From NCBI GenBank assembly GCA_036362985.1, contig JAYGXS010000008.1, positions 15,790,039-15,854,038 of the forward strand: a DNA stretch of 64,000 bases. Direction: 5' to 3'. The DNA comes from Ligula intestinalis. Its lineage: Eukaryota > Platyhelminthes > Cestoda > Diphyllobothriidea > Diphyllobothriidae. Both the position numbers and the translations under genes were made by a program. Below, in pieces: positions 35,600-46,843 of this stretch (within the stretch, counting starts at the first letter, position 1; the number at the start of each line of letters is the position of its first letter). The notes under the pieces are model-generated. The model ran no database searches. It had not been told where the DNA came from and saw only the letters and a list, made by a program, of their open reading frames with translations.

Positions 35600-36560
35600 A
35601 GTTACTTCAACGTACGGACTGGCTAAACAGCTGTTTCGGCGTCTCGAATTCCTGACCTCTGATGCAGGGACCACGGTCCGCTCATCAACACAATTCTTGA
35701 AGAAACCTAAAGGGGTAAGTCTCCTGCCAAGTAATATCATGGTTTCCTATAATATCACGTCTGTTTTTACTTCTATCCCCCAGGATCTAGCAGTGGAAAC
35801 TGTCGACCTACTCCTACGAAGCAAATACGACGAGACGGAGAATCGCCTAGGACGTCCCCAAATCCTACAGCGCCTGAAGTTCTGTCTGAGGACGTACTTA
35901 AAGTTGGATGGAACAATCTACGAGCAGGTAAAGGGGACACCAATGGGTTCACCGATTTCGGGACTCATAGCCGAGGCGGTCCTACAACGGCTGGAGTTGC
36001 TGGTCTTTCAACACCACGGATCGAAATTCTGGGTACGGTATGCAGATGACACCTTCGTCGTCATCGAAGGGGATCAGTGCTCGCGTTTAAGGAAAGTCTC
36101 AACAGCGTCTTTCCGGACATCCAATTCACGATGGAGGAGAGAGAGAACAACCGCATGGCCTTCCTTGATGTCTTCATCTGTCGCAAAGATTGTGGTAGCC
36201 TAAAGACTAAAGTATTCAGGAAGGCGACAAACACGAAGCAAGTACTGAATTCAACAGCAATCACCCAATCAGCCACAAACGCAGTTGCGTAAGGATGCTC
36301 TATCGGAGTGTTGAGACACACTGCAGCGAACCAGAAAATAAAGTTGCCGAGGTACAATAACTTCGACGGGTGTTCAGAGAAAATGGCTACCCGCGCAACT
36401 TCGTCAACCGGTGCTTGCGTTAACGAAATGGCCAAAAAAGTCGCGTGGATCCCAAAATTTGGCAAGCCATCCCATGTGCCATAAACGTCTCGGAGGCTGT
36501 CAGCCGCCTTCTTGCACCACTTGGAGTTGGAGTCGCACACAGGCCATATGGGCGGTAAAG
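35600..36560 (+). pseudogene. Penelope-like element RT, plus strand
   Basis: The frame reads GLAKQLFRRLEFLTSDAG, then ITSVFTSIPQDLAVETV, GTPMGSPISGLIAEAVLQ and FWVRYADDTFVVIEGDQ (35697-36203). A frameshift near 36080 moves on to NSVFPDIQFTMEERENN and MAFLDVFICRKDC (36077-36292), then AVSRLLAPLG-type sequence to 36550. The YADD box is intact. It matches the minus PLE at 1-1680. The GIY-YIG end is missing or replaced by later insertions. Confidence 0.88.
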
Positions 36561-36597
36561 ATGGGTGGGTAATATCGACCCAAATGTGATAAAATTT

Positions 36598-36760
36598 GTG
36601 GTGCGAGGCGGGGCATTTGTATCTTAGCAGTTAGGGCATTGGCGTCCGGCAAATGCCTTCTCTGATGCGTGGGTTCATATCCCGCCAAACGCCTCGAGTT
36701 TTTTTTCACAATTGGGTTAATTCAAATTTAAAAAATCTGCCAAACCTCCTAATACTGTTT
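36598..36760 (+). repeat. tRNA-derived SINE, family B, copy 1
   Basis: The head holds tatcttagcagttagggca (A-box region) and tgggttcatatcccgcc (B-box region), then ttttttttcacaattgggtt and aaaatctgccaaa. The same order of head and tail is at 57940-58085, and the head only, inverted, at 52325-52420. It sits inside the plus-strand PLE. Confidence 0.72.
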
Positions 36761-36849
36761 TGGATATATTTTTTGCCAAATTCCAGTCAAACATCGGTGC
36801 AAAAAGATATTGCGCAAGAGGAATTTTCCGCTTGTTTCACCTTCCATCG

Positions 36850-37115
36850 TAAATAGGCTATTTTGGTCAACCGAGATCAGCAATCTTTGAAATGCTCAAT
36901 TTCGAATGCTCTGACGGTGACGAAAAGGGTATCGACATAACAAACCCAAGCTACTGGCTGAGAATTGGTAAGGACCACGTATTCCATCCGTTGAAGGACG
37001 ACATCAGAAGTCAGGCCTGAAAGGAGGAGCCCATTGGAGTGTCTTTAATTTGCTCATAAATTTGTCCATCAAATGCGAAATAGGTTTTCAAGCACTACCC
37101 TAGCATGCCAAGTTA
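36850..37115 (-). pseudogene. Second PLE fragment, opposite strand
   Basis: The minus strand encodes YFAFDGQIYEQIKDTPMGS, equivalent to GTIYEQVKGTPMGS in the other PLEs, then after a frame change DVVLQRMEYVVL and AWVCYVDTLFV, in place of the YADD/YVDD region. It is clearly diverged from the two other PLEs, so probably another subfamily. Confidence 0.68.
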
Positions 37116-37496
37116 ATGTCTAGATTTTAAAGGCTTGTGCCTCTTGTCATAGGTTTTTGATTTTTGTCTTGCAACTTCAAACGCTAGTTGCTGTTCAATT
37201 AAGGCATTTTAACGACGTACAAAGATACCCTGAATTCATTCGACCCTTACTTCATATGCTTTATCCCTTTAAAAAATTGATTGGCGAAAATTCGGATATT
37301 GGTGAGCACACTGGCCGGAACCTTAGGTGACCAAACATCCGTTTTGCCAAGACGCCTGAACAGTAGATGTTCGAACTCATTAAATATACCGAAATACAAC
37401 CGGGCACCAACGACTGGAAGAGCCTCGCAAATTTTGATCTTAAGTTAACTACGTAAAATACTACTCTGAGCATGTTTCAGACCTTTCTTCGATTAC

Positions 37497-37535
37497 CTAT
37501 GATTAAGGATTCCCGAGGGAATCCGAAACATCAGG
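37497..37535 (+). ncRNA. Decayed hammerhead ribozyme at PLE 3' terminus
   Basis: Helix II is perfect (GGATTCC, loop, GGAATCC at 37507-37524) and is followed by GAAAC and atcagg. The CUGAUGA core is changed to ctatgattaa. Flanking sequence further on (gatcgcatcttcttctt) matches that after the better ribozyme at 58223-58264, so the two are homologous PLE ends. Confidence 0.6.
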
Positions 37536-38065
37536 AAAATAAATTCATTTTTCAAGTGATCGCATCTTCTTCTTCTGAAGTACTCCTTTTTTCGAAAGCA
37601 AAACCTACAGTCAAATAAAGTTCTAACACGCACACATGTCTATCTTTTTGGAACAACCGTAATGGCAATTTTTCGGAACCAAAAGATAGAATGGTTCCAG
37701 TGGGACCAAAGTGTAGCCATGATTGCGTATGTGGGCGATATTCCATGTGCTGACCGGGGTAGTTTACAAGCCGTCATCGAAATCGATGGTCGAACACCCA
37801 CACACAAACTCCCCCGTCTACCTGAGAGAACCCTACGCGCACGCACGCCTGCTGCATTTGCTACCTCCCACCTCCCCAAATACGGCGTCTGGATCGATGT
37901 CCTGCTTTGGCAAATTTTTGCGGCGTATGCCTAGCGCGAAAAACCCGTGTTCAGGTCACATGCGCTCAAATAGGGGGGGGGGTCTGGGAGTAGAGGGGTA
38001 GGGGGTAAGGGGCGACTACGAGCGTCAAGTGCAATCGGAGCAGGCTCGGTTAAGCCAAATCTTCA

Positions 38066-38132
38066 TACAGAAGTCGCCACTTATTAAGCCTACCTCGGGC
38101 CCAGACCAAATTTGGCATAATAACCAGCGACT
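38066..38132. mobile_element. MITE-like centre of the foldback
   Basis: The stretch cagaagtcgccacttattaagcc to ataaccagcgactact repeats the ends of the MITE at 14734-14918, with the core cgggcccagaccaaatttgg in inverse orientation to that copy. It lies exactly between the foldback arms. Confidence 0.65.
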
Positions 38133-38199
38133 ACTTAATAAACATTTGACTTAACCGAGCCTGCTCGGATTGCACTTGATGCTCGTAGTCACTCCTTAC

Positions 38200-38200
<1 letters not shown>

Positions 38201-38232
<32 letters not shown>
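38201..38232 (+). repeat. Homopolymer run of 32 C
   Basis: An uninterrupted poly-C run inside the right arm of the foldback. The left arm has short G runs (up to nine) at the matching place. Length may be uncertain from sequencing. Confidence 0.9.
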
Positions 38233-38233
<1 letters not shown>

Positions 38234-38719
38234 CCTCTCTACTCCCAGACCCCCCCTATTTGAACACATGCGACCTGAACACGGGTGTTTCGCCCTAGGC
38301 ATACGGCGGCAAAATTTGCCAAAGCAAGACATCGATCCAGGCGCTGTTTTTGGGGAGGGGGAAGTAGCAAATGCAGCAGGCGTGCGTGCGCGTAGGGTTT
38401 TGTCAGGTAGACGGGGGAGTTTGTGTGTGGGTGTTCGACCATCGATTTCGATGACGGCTTGTAGACTACCCCGGTCAGCGCACGGAATACCGCCCATATA
38501 CGCAATCACGGCGCAGTGGAACCAAAGGCTACACTTTTTTCTCACTGGAACCATTCTATCCTTTGGTTCCGGAACATTGCCATTCAGGAACTTGGACATA
38601 CCTTCGACAAAATTCAATTACAGAAGACCTCACTTTAAATTAATTAAACCTTTAATGTAGAATATCAGCTGACATGTAGAAAACTGACATTCTGGTATAC
38701 TAATGCGCAAAGCTTAGTT

Positions 38720-41700
38720 TCAAATATGGATGAACTAAGGACCAACGTATCTAACCTCCTCCTTGATGTTATTTCGATAACAGAAACATGGTTGTCGGAC
38801 CAGATTGACAATCGCGAGCTTGGAATTCCCGGCTACCAACTGTTCCGGAAAGACAAAGACAACCGAAGAGGCGGAGGCGTAGCAACCTTCGTTAAGAACG
38901 GTTTGTATGTTCCTGAAAAACGGCGAATCTGTCTTGTCCAGAAGCGGTTTGGTTGACTGTAAGAGCAACGGGTTCCCAAAGTCTTGATGTCTTAACTGTC
39001 TACCGACCACCAAGGAACGATCATGAGGCGGATGCCCTATTGCTGGACTAGCTTGAAGCCCTCACTACGCGATCAAATACCCTTATTGTTGGAGACTTCA
39101 ATGCTCCTACCATCAACTGGAACTCCTCCTCAGCTGATTGCCCCGAATCGGCATTCGACCACCAGCTCCTGAATATAACTTAACCCCTACTTCTCACCCA
39201 GCACGTCACAGTTCCCACAAGAATTCGTAAAGGCCAGCGGATGAACTGCCTTCACCTTGTGCTCACTAAGTCGCTCGACAATATTGACATGGTGAATTCC
39301 TTACCCCCGATAGGCCAGAGTGACCACGTAGTTCTCATTTGGGAATACAGTTTATTTTCTTTGCCTGCCCAACCACAAGACCTCTGACCTAATATTTGGC
39401 ATGGCGATTTCGAGCAAATGAACAATGATCTCTGTTGCATAGACTGGGCATCCACACTCTCCGACAATGTTGAAGCAACTTGGGAACAGTTCAAAGGGAT
39501 AGCCCATAACCTCATCTCTAGCCACTGCCCTATCACTCGCAGAAAACTTACGAACAGGCCTCGCTGGTTGAGTCCGTCCTTAAAAACCTAAGTTAACAAA
39601 AAGAGAAAACTGTGGAAAAAGTCCCAAATTGATAGGTCACTTGAATCTCTAAATAGATACAAAATGCAGAGGAACCGGGCCAAACCTCTCGTTTTCAGAG
39701 ATCGACAGAAGTTCAAGGAGGATTTGTTAAACCGAGCCATGGTGAATCCCTTGGTCCTGTACAGTTATATAAGGCAGAGCACGCGGAACAAGGATCCTAT
39801 CCCCCCACTGCAAACTGCCGAAGGTGCCAAAATTTCAAAGGACAAGGATAAAGCTGACCATCTCACTCAGTTCTTCCGGTCCGTCGAGACGACCGAACCC
39901 GGTTTTTTATCCCACACTTATGAAGACAATTCGATTCCATTTATTGATACAGTCCTCTTAACCGAAGATAAAATTAGGAATGAGCTTCTAAATTTGAAAG
40001 AATCGACTTCCCCAAGCCCCAATACAATCCCGGCCAAGCAGTTGAAGGAGCTAGCTTCTGAAATGGCCAAGCCGCTAGCCTTAATCTTCCAGGCATCGTT
40101 TGTTACTGGCTGCCTACCATCTGATTGGAAGACAGGGACGATCACCCCCTCTTCAAGAGTGGATACCGAGCGTGCGCAAATAATTACAGGCCGGTAAGCC
40201 TTACCTCCATTTGTTGCAAAACCATGGAAAAAATCATTAAGAATGCGGTGATCCACTTCTTCGAGCAGAATCACCTCCTTTCCAATGCCCAACACGGTCT
40301 TCGCAGTGGTAGGTCCTCGCTTACTAATTTGCTTATCTCAATTGATCGCTGGACCGAAGCACGTGACAAGGGCAAAGTGGTGCATGCGATCTACATCGAC
40401 TTCAAAAAGGTGTTCGACACCGTCCCTCATCAACGCCTGCTGCATAAGCTGCGCAGTGCAGGCGTTCGCGGGACCCTCTTCCTATAAATCCAAAACTTTT
40501 TGACAGGACGGTCACAAGGAGCTCAAGTCGGTCACCAGCAGTCCTCGGATTTACCTGTGGTGAGTGGCGTCCCACAGGGGTCAGTTTTAGGTCCAGTATT
40601 ATTCCTCGTTTTCATCAACGACTGTGTCAGGGATCCAGACTGTGATGTCACCTTGTTCGCAGATAACATCAAATTATGGAAAGTCGTGCAAAATATGGCA
40701 GACGAAAACCATCTGCAAGCCAACTTGAACAGATTGGAGGACTGGTCAAAGCTTGGTTGATGCCTTTCAATGTTAGTTAATGCAACTTTCTTCAAATCGG
40801 CAGTTTTAGAGCATCCAACACGAAGGTCTATTCTTTAAACGGTATACCGCTGCAACAAGTTGAGAGTCAGAAGGACTTGGGTGTGTGGATAACTTCTTCA
40901 CTGAAACCAACGCTGAACTGTACGAAGGCGGCGAAGTCGGCCAGATCTATATTACAGCTGATTAGAAGAGCCTTTTTGGGGTTTGAAAAAGACAGCTTTT
41001 CCAAAATCTTTGGAAGCTTCGTTTGGCCGCACCTGGATTTCGCTATACAAGCATGGAGACATTGGACTGTCAAAGACTGTACCATCTTAGAGAAGGTCCA
41101 GAGGCGAGCGAAAAAAATGGTCAAAGGTTAAGAAGCATTGCCCTATGTAAGCAGACTGCCAATCCGCGACCTATTTCCCCTTTCCTACAGACAACTCCGA
41201 GGGGACCTCATACTAACCATCCGTATTATGAATAACCTGGATTGTTGTTTCGTTCCGGGTGATTTCTTTGCCCAGGCTAACATGCCAACTTTTCGCGGGC
41301 ATCCCCTTAAACTACGCCTCGGCAAAGCAAGAGTCGACGGACGAGAATTCTTCTTTACCAACAGAGTAGTTTCATTATGGAACGCCCCTTCTGAAGAGGT
41401 TGTCCTCCACTTGTGTTAATTCATTTAAGATTAGACTGGACATGCCACAAGCGCAAATACAAACCAAGTAAAAACTACTGCATCACATGATACTGAATTA
41501 CACTATATTGTATTACATACATTTTATCAAATTATACTATTCGCGATTTGCGAGTAGCCATATATTATTCTGCCATATTTCGTTAGTATCTGACTCTGGG
41601 GTCCCCCGGAGCACGCAATTGACGTAAATTTAAAATTTTTCTTTGTATCCATTTATTACCTATCATATTGTAACCAAAAGGGAGTTCAAAGGCGTTCACC

Positions 41701-41740
41701 TATCTTTCTCTCAATAAACTGATACTGATACGGCTGTCAT
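38720..41740 (+). pseudogene. CR1-like LINE, nearly full ORF2, plus strand
   Basis: Endonuclease: ISITETWLSDQID and RRGGGVATFVKNG (38726-38956), TLIVGDFNAPTINWNS (39080-39125) and PIGQSDHVVL. RT: ESTSPSPNTIPAKQLKEL (39664-40197), NYRPVSLTSICCKTMEK and FFEQNHLLSNAQHGLRSG (40125-40487), VVSGVPQGSVLGPVLFLVF and LFADNIKLW (40500-40760). C-terminal part: KDLGVWITSSLKPTLNC, FVWPHLDFAIQAWRHW and EFFFTNRVVSLWNAP (40870-41420). The catalytic YADD reads FADN, so the enzyme would be dead even without the stops. The 3' UTR ends near aataaactgatactgatac at 41713-41733, a typical short-repeat LINE end. Confidence 0.9.
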
Positions 41741-44700
41741 CTGAGAGACATTTCAGGGCTTTCGACATTCTTGGTCATGAGCCCCATCAATGGTCATTCT
41801 AATAAATAAGACGTCAGGAAAACTAAATAGCGACACTTTTGTCTGAATTTTGGCTTGTTTGGGAGTTTAATTATGGACATTCAATTTGCTCGACAACAAG
41901 GTTGTGTGATTCTATAGCTATGACGCAAACGGCCAGCTGCATTTTAAAGTATGCACAAAAACTCAATATTTTGCTAAGTACTTTTGAGAAAAATCTGATA
42001 TTGATAAACAAGTAAACCAAGTCCATATATATATGGACAGTCGACTGAAGATACTGACAATCATAAAGTATCCACCCTTATTATAAGGACGAGCTGAATC
42101 CCCTCGTAAGTAATTACCCGAAACTATTACAAACAGATATGATGCAAGGATATTTCTCCTAATATACACTGGCTGGTACGTTTAAGATGAGCCCCGTCAT
42201 TCCAAAATAAATGTGTGAGTCACTGAATGATATTCCCATATGTAAACTTGTAAAATATATCGTCCATTTGATGGCCATATCTGCGTAATTAAGCGAAAAG
42301 GTGTTTGACTTTGTTAAATGCATTTCAAACAATGCAGAATCAACAGACAAAACATGCAGTTCTCGTGAAAATGGATGGCACTGTATACTCGGTAATTGAG
42401 CTTTTCATCCACTGTTGTACTTTAAATTGCTCGTTATGTGGAGGAAAATGTCTGCCATATTCACAGGAGGGCTATTTTCAAATGTACTCATATATCTGCT
42501 GCTTTATTAACTCGGTTTCTCGCGTTTTGGAATCTTCTGCTTTTCTAAAAACGGTGTTAGTTCTTAACAGTGTTATCGTATTTTATGAACCACGGTATTC
42601 GTTTTTTTTAAAAACGATCGTTCCTCTACTATTGCAAAATATTTCGAGTTTGTCTTAATTTTTTGCAATGGGAATTTTCGTGCCTTATTCACGAAGTTTC
42701 ATAAAACAGGCAACTTACTATAGATGCTCGTGACGCTTGGACTGCTCAGTCCGATCTTTGGACTTGTTGCCGCTGTCTTAACATTGGTCCTAGATGATTG
42801 AGTGAAACACATAGTGGGGGAGATAAAGCGCAAGGCTACTCTCACTTAAATCCGGCGCAATTCATCGTCCTTACACTAATCTGGCCTAGAGCACACGGTA
42901 GATCTCGTCGACAACGTCGGTCGAACTGTCTTGCGGCTTATTACATATATTTTAAAAAACGTAGATTTGCGCATCAAAAATTATTTCTGATGTTTTCTGA
43001 ATTTCACCTTTTACAAAATGTATAATGTTTCACTACTGTAGTGCAAACGCAAGTATTTTTTCGTAGATTTTGTTCCACGAAAGGCGGCTTAGTATTAATC
43101 TGGTGTCTTTGTCCTTTGCACTGGAGACCAGTGAGGTTCTTAAATTAAGGCAAAGTATATAAACTAAGTGCGTCACTCAATGTTAACATATTTTACATAT
43201 TTTATCAAAGATAGGCATGTGCATATTGTTTTGTTCTTCTGTGATGGAAAATAACGTCTTGTTTAGGCCGCATGCTTTAAGCGACCGTTATTAATTCGTT
43301 CATGAGATATATAGTAATTATAAGACTTTTATATTCTAAAATACCCAGTAAGTTAGTATCATGCTTGCACCTTTATTCAGTCAGGTTCTCCGGCTATTTT
43401 ACTTGCAGTTGTTGACACTCTGACAGTTACATTACACGTATACTTCTGGTCAATCAATTTTGAATATGAAAATTCATCAGTATATTGATTTAGGCGAGCT
43501 GTAGGTGATATGTCGACGGCATTAGTCAACAAACACTAGGCCTTAAATGATTTCATTCAACGTGTTAAAATATTTCTCGATGTTGTCAAATTTTACTCTA
43601 ACGTACGATCAAATGGTGGGACTTATAGTTATTGTGAATGGTTGCGTTTATGGCAGGCTTATGTCGTGGGGTCGTCTGGGAAAGTGTGAAGCGCGTCCCG
43701 CAGGCTTACGAACGCATAATATTCGGAGAGGGGACGGGCGGAGCATGCCAGGGAAGAAAGTAGAACCTAATATGTCTGTCCAATGGAAAAGTTACGAGGG
43801 CAAGTTGGGTCGCGTACTCAAACCTTGGGAGAAGACACTGAAGTTAGCTTCAATATCATCGCTAACCCCCCGCCGACCAACGCCGAACGCGTGCATGCTG
43901 GAGGGTGTACACAAACTTCAGGCGCGGTCACTGAGAGACATTTTCTACGGGTCTCACTAACATCAGCTTGGAAAAATCTTAACGGAGTACAAAAGGCAGG
44001 GAGGTTAGGCAAATCATCCTACTGAAAATTTGTAAGTAAGCGTTAATTCCCGTGGGTAGTCCAAAAGGCAAAATTTGCTTAGTTTGGCGATTTTAGCAGT
44101 TATGGAATGTGTTTGCCTTCGGAAAACCGTTCTGCATTTCAATGCCATCAGAAAATCCCTGCTAGATCGATGGATGGCGTGTAGAAAACCAGATGTTTAC
44201 AGGCAATTCAACCTACTTAAAAAAATAAGTAGGTAGCTATAAGGATCTTCAAAAGACCGCTAGAGACAACCTCACCGCGTTTATGTATTACAAAAGCATT
44301 TGGTTCAATTCGACTAGTCATTATCTCTTTTACAGAACAATTGAGAACATTTGACAGCTCTTTCTGGAGTGCCATTTGCAAAAATATAAAATAACTTCGA
44401 CATTTGTTCCAATGCAATTAAGTTTGAGGCAGTAAGCTAACAAAATTAGTTGCAATATAGGAAAGATAAAGCACATACAGTTTCGAACAACGGAGCTTCG
44501 GTGCTATAAACGAGAAGTTGCAATCGATGCAATAGCATTCCCCTTCGGATTGTGCTTGAGAAATCCCTTCGTACAACTGGTTGCCAGTTGATACATAATC
44601 TGAATGAGCAGGTCTAGGGTCACTCATCATTTAGTAATGACCTGCAGCAGACAGAGCAGTCCCCACGGTGAAATACTGGACGGCGACTGCGTCGACGCTC

Positions 44701-45639
44701 TGGCTAGTTCCAGAAGCAAGTGTGCTCGGAAACCATCTCTTCCACGGCTAGGAAAAGCGCGTCTGCCTTAGAGCAGCGTTTTCCACCGTGGAGCACGCCA
44801 GCTCTTGAGTGACTAGCACCATACACTCCTCGGGCCAGGTGCTTCTAAGATTGTCTAATAGGGAACGAAATTTCCAGACGGATAGTATGAGCATTCGCAA
44901 TCGAGCAGCCCGGGCCGCGGGTTACTACTGCTGATTTGTCTTTCGACCAGGTACTTTGTACTAAGTGATAACCAACATTTGACAAGGGCACCTTTGTCTG
45001 TAAGGATGAAAGCAATGATGTTTCCAAAAAAAGCTGCTAAGACATCTCAGGCGTTTGTTAAATTCTACAGAGTGTTTTTTTAAGTCGGCGGTTGACTCTA
45101 GTTAGCTTAGGCCGCCTACGGGATTGCATTTCAGTCCCTGAGTAAGAGTTCCGATTTGGGGGGGGGAGGAGTTGGAAGGCGTATGGTAATTAAGACTACC
45201 AGTTTTGGTGACACACACGACATCAGAGACCCTCACCTTGTTTAGCCTGCCGGTTAAGATAATTAATAGACTGCGGGTGCTAGGCGGAGCCTAGTATAGA
45301 GGAGTCACAGAGGAGAATAGGGTGTAAGTTAAGGGTTGACACGGGAACACATAATGTTGTCTGCGCGTTGCCCCCCCCCACTATCACCCTAACAACCCGC
45401 CCTAACCCCGCAATTACACCCGATGGTTTGGCAGTCGTAGTCAGATGAAGTCCACTGTGTGCTCCACAGGCTGCTGGCACATGGATAGTGACTGGCGCGT
45501 GGACAGGTTTTAAGTTATTGTATACTTGTGTTGCATATGCCGCTCTATTTCACCATCTTCCGTCACCCATCCGTATTCGGTGTTAACACAGATTCGAGAA
45601 GACCGGAGACGGGATAGGTGTAAATGGAAATAATGAGAT
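41741..45639. other. Long stretch with no recognised gene
   Basis: AT-rich DNA with short open frames. The two largest, 42305-42658 and 43547-43960 on the plus strand, show no known domain, no clear splice context and no conserved motif. A small number of poly-C and poly-G runs occur (45159-45166, 45371-45379). No RNA gene was recognised. Confidence 0.45.
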
Positions 45640-45790
45640 ATGAATGGTTATAAATTTGGGCATTTGCGAAATCGCAGCGTTAAACACGTTCACTGCATTT
45701 TCACTACGACACATTCATCCGAGCCAACTTAAATGCCAATAAACGATCTATTAAAATCGAGAGAGTACATCTGTAATCATATCTGTAATC
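45640..45790 (-). repeat. CR1-like LINE 3' tail, copy 4
   Basis: Inverse of the tail shared by 5700-5890 and 11480-11660: tgcgaaatcgcagcgt, cactgcattttcacta, gagccaacttaaatgccaat and attaaaatcgagagag in plus orientation. Only the tail is present. Confidence 0.6.
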
Positions 45791-46594
45791 CGTTAGATAA
45801 TGGTTCGGAAGTTTGCCTTGACAGGTGATTATTCAGGCACTGCTTAAAAACCTTCACAGGGGTGGAATGCACAACACACACGCTGACAAATAATTCCACT
45901 GTCGAATGACCATTTGAGAGAAATAACCTATGTATGCATTTAAATAGACGTAGGATTACTTACTTACTTTACAGAATTTTCCTAATCATCTTTGATCTTT
46001 AGTTGGCGTGCCTCCATTCCCATTACAAGTCATCGCACTGAAAGGCCGCAGAGCGCAGTTGCCATGCGGTTACCATGAGAGCGTGCACCACTCTCTCGTC
46101 AGATCTGATTGGCCCATGTCGCTGATACTTCCTCCTCAAGCAGATCAGCAAATATAGGTAGCCTTTCTGTGAGCGCGCTTTGTGAATTGTAAACACAGCT
46201 CTCCACGTGGTCAATTGCCTTCTCTTTCTCTCGCTGGGTGGCTTTGGAAATAACAGTCGAGCAAACTCACAGTTCGTATTAATTATAAGTAGGAGGCGTG
46301 GGGCATGAAAATAATAAAACAATCAGCTACTTTTGCCAAGCATAGAATCCTTCGAATGTGAATAGTTCTCATTTAACCAACAGCCCATTTAAGTGCCCGA
46401 AGAGTGGCTTATTTTCTTTCTTGGGGTACGCCCATGTCCCTCCACAACCGGTGTGGGGGAAATAATAAGAGCACATAAGTGGTTTAATTGTAATTTTATG
46501 GACTAAGTTATCGAAAAGGGGAACGTGCATTAGGCCTTTGTTGTGTGAACATAAAATTGAAGATCAGTCTGCTCGAATAAATCCATTCAGGGGT

Positions 46595-46843
46595 CTAAGT
46601 GTGGGGGTAAACAATGAGCAGAACGATGCCACTGGGATTTATGCGCACCTCGAAGGGAGTGCTGTAGTCCACAGTTGCAACCATTTCCCCAGAAAATGCA
46701 TCAGTTAGGTAGAAAGGAGGAGGCGCTTTAGTGATATCCAGGTCGAGCAGAGAAACGACTATGCGTACTGGACCGCCGGAGGAGTCGCTGGGATTAAGAA
46801 AGGCGATGGCGGAGACACTGTTGCTAAGATCTCGAACCCAAAC
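46595..46843 (-). CDS. NAGA: NAGA exon 3 (C-terminal beta domain)
   Basis: The acceptor is cctattttag. The exon encodes VWVRDLSNSVSAIAFLN, LTDAFSGEMVATVD and VRINPSGIVLLIVYP, matching the antiparallel beta domain end of human NAGA (VIINPSGVVMWYLYP). The stop is TAG at 46597-46595. It has 82 codons plus stop. Confidence 0.93.
   Translation of the reverse strand, partial: VWVRDLSNSVSAIAFLNPSDSSGGPVRIVVSLLDLDITKAPPPFYLTDAFSGEMVATVDYSTPFEVRINPSGIVLLIVYPHT

Larger units (their letters stand above)
37655..38600. mobile_element. Foldback (large inverted repeat) element
   Basis: A left arm of about 400 bp (37655-38057) and a right arm of about 470 bp (38133-38600) are inverse copies: gaatggttccagtg at the outer ends, ctgaccggggtagt, gtcatcgaaatcgatggtcg, tggatcgatgtc, and gcaggctcggttaag at the inner ends. 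The central 75 bp match the MITE unit at 14734. Open frames of up to 142 codons inside are by-products of the symmetry. A run of 32 C lies in the right arm. No transposase is present. Confidence 0.85.

Noticed and set aside
36610..36690. Possible tRNA gene on the plus strand
   Set aside because: Same head plus tail recurs at 57940; B-box bases are altered. Assigned to SINE family B.
38189..38617. Open frame of 142 codons on the minus strand, with a similar 90-codon frame at 37662-37934
   Set aside because: They are the two arms of the foldback; poly-Gly comes from the C run and no domain is visible.
42305..42658. 117-codon plus frame as a gene
   Set aside because: No recognised domain, AT-rich surroundings, no splice or start context.
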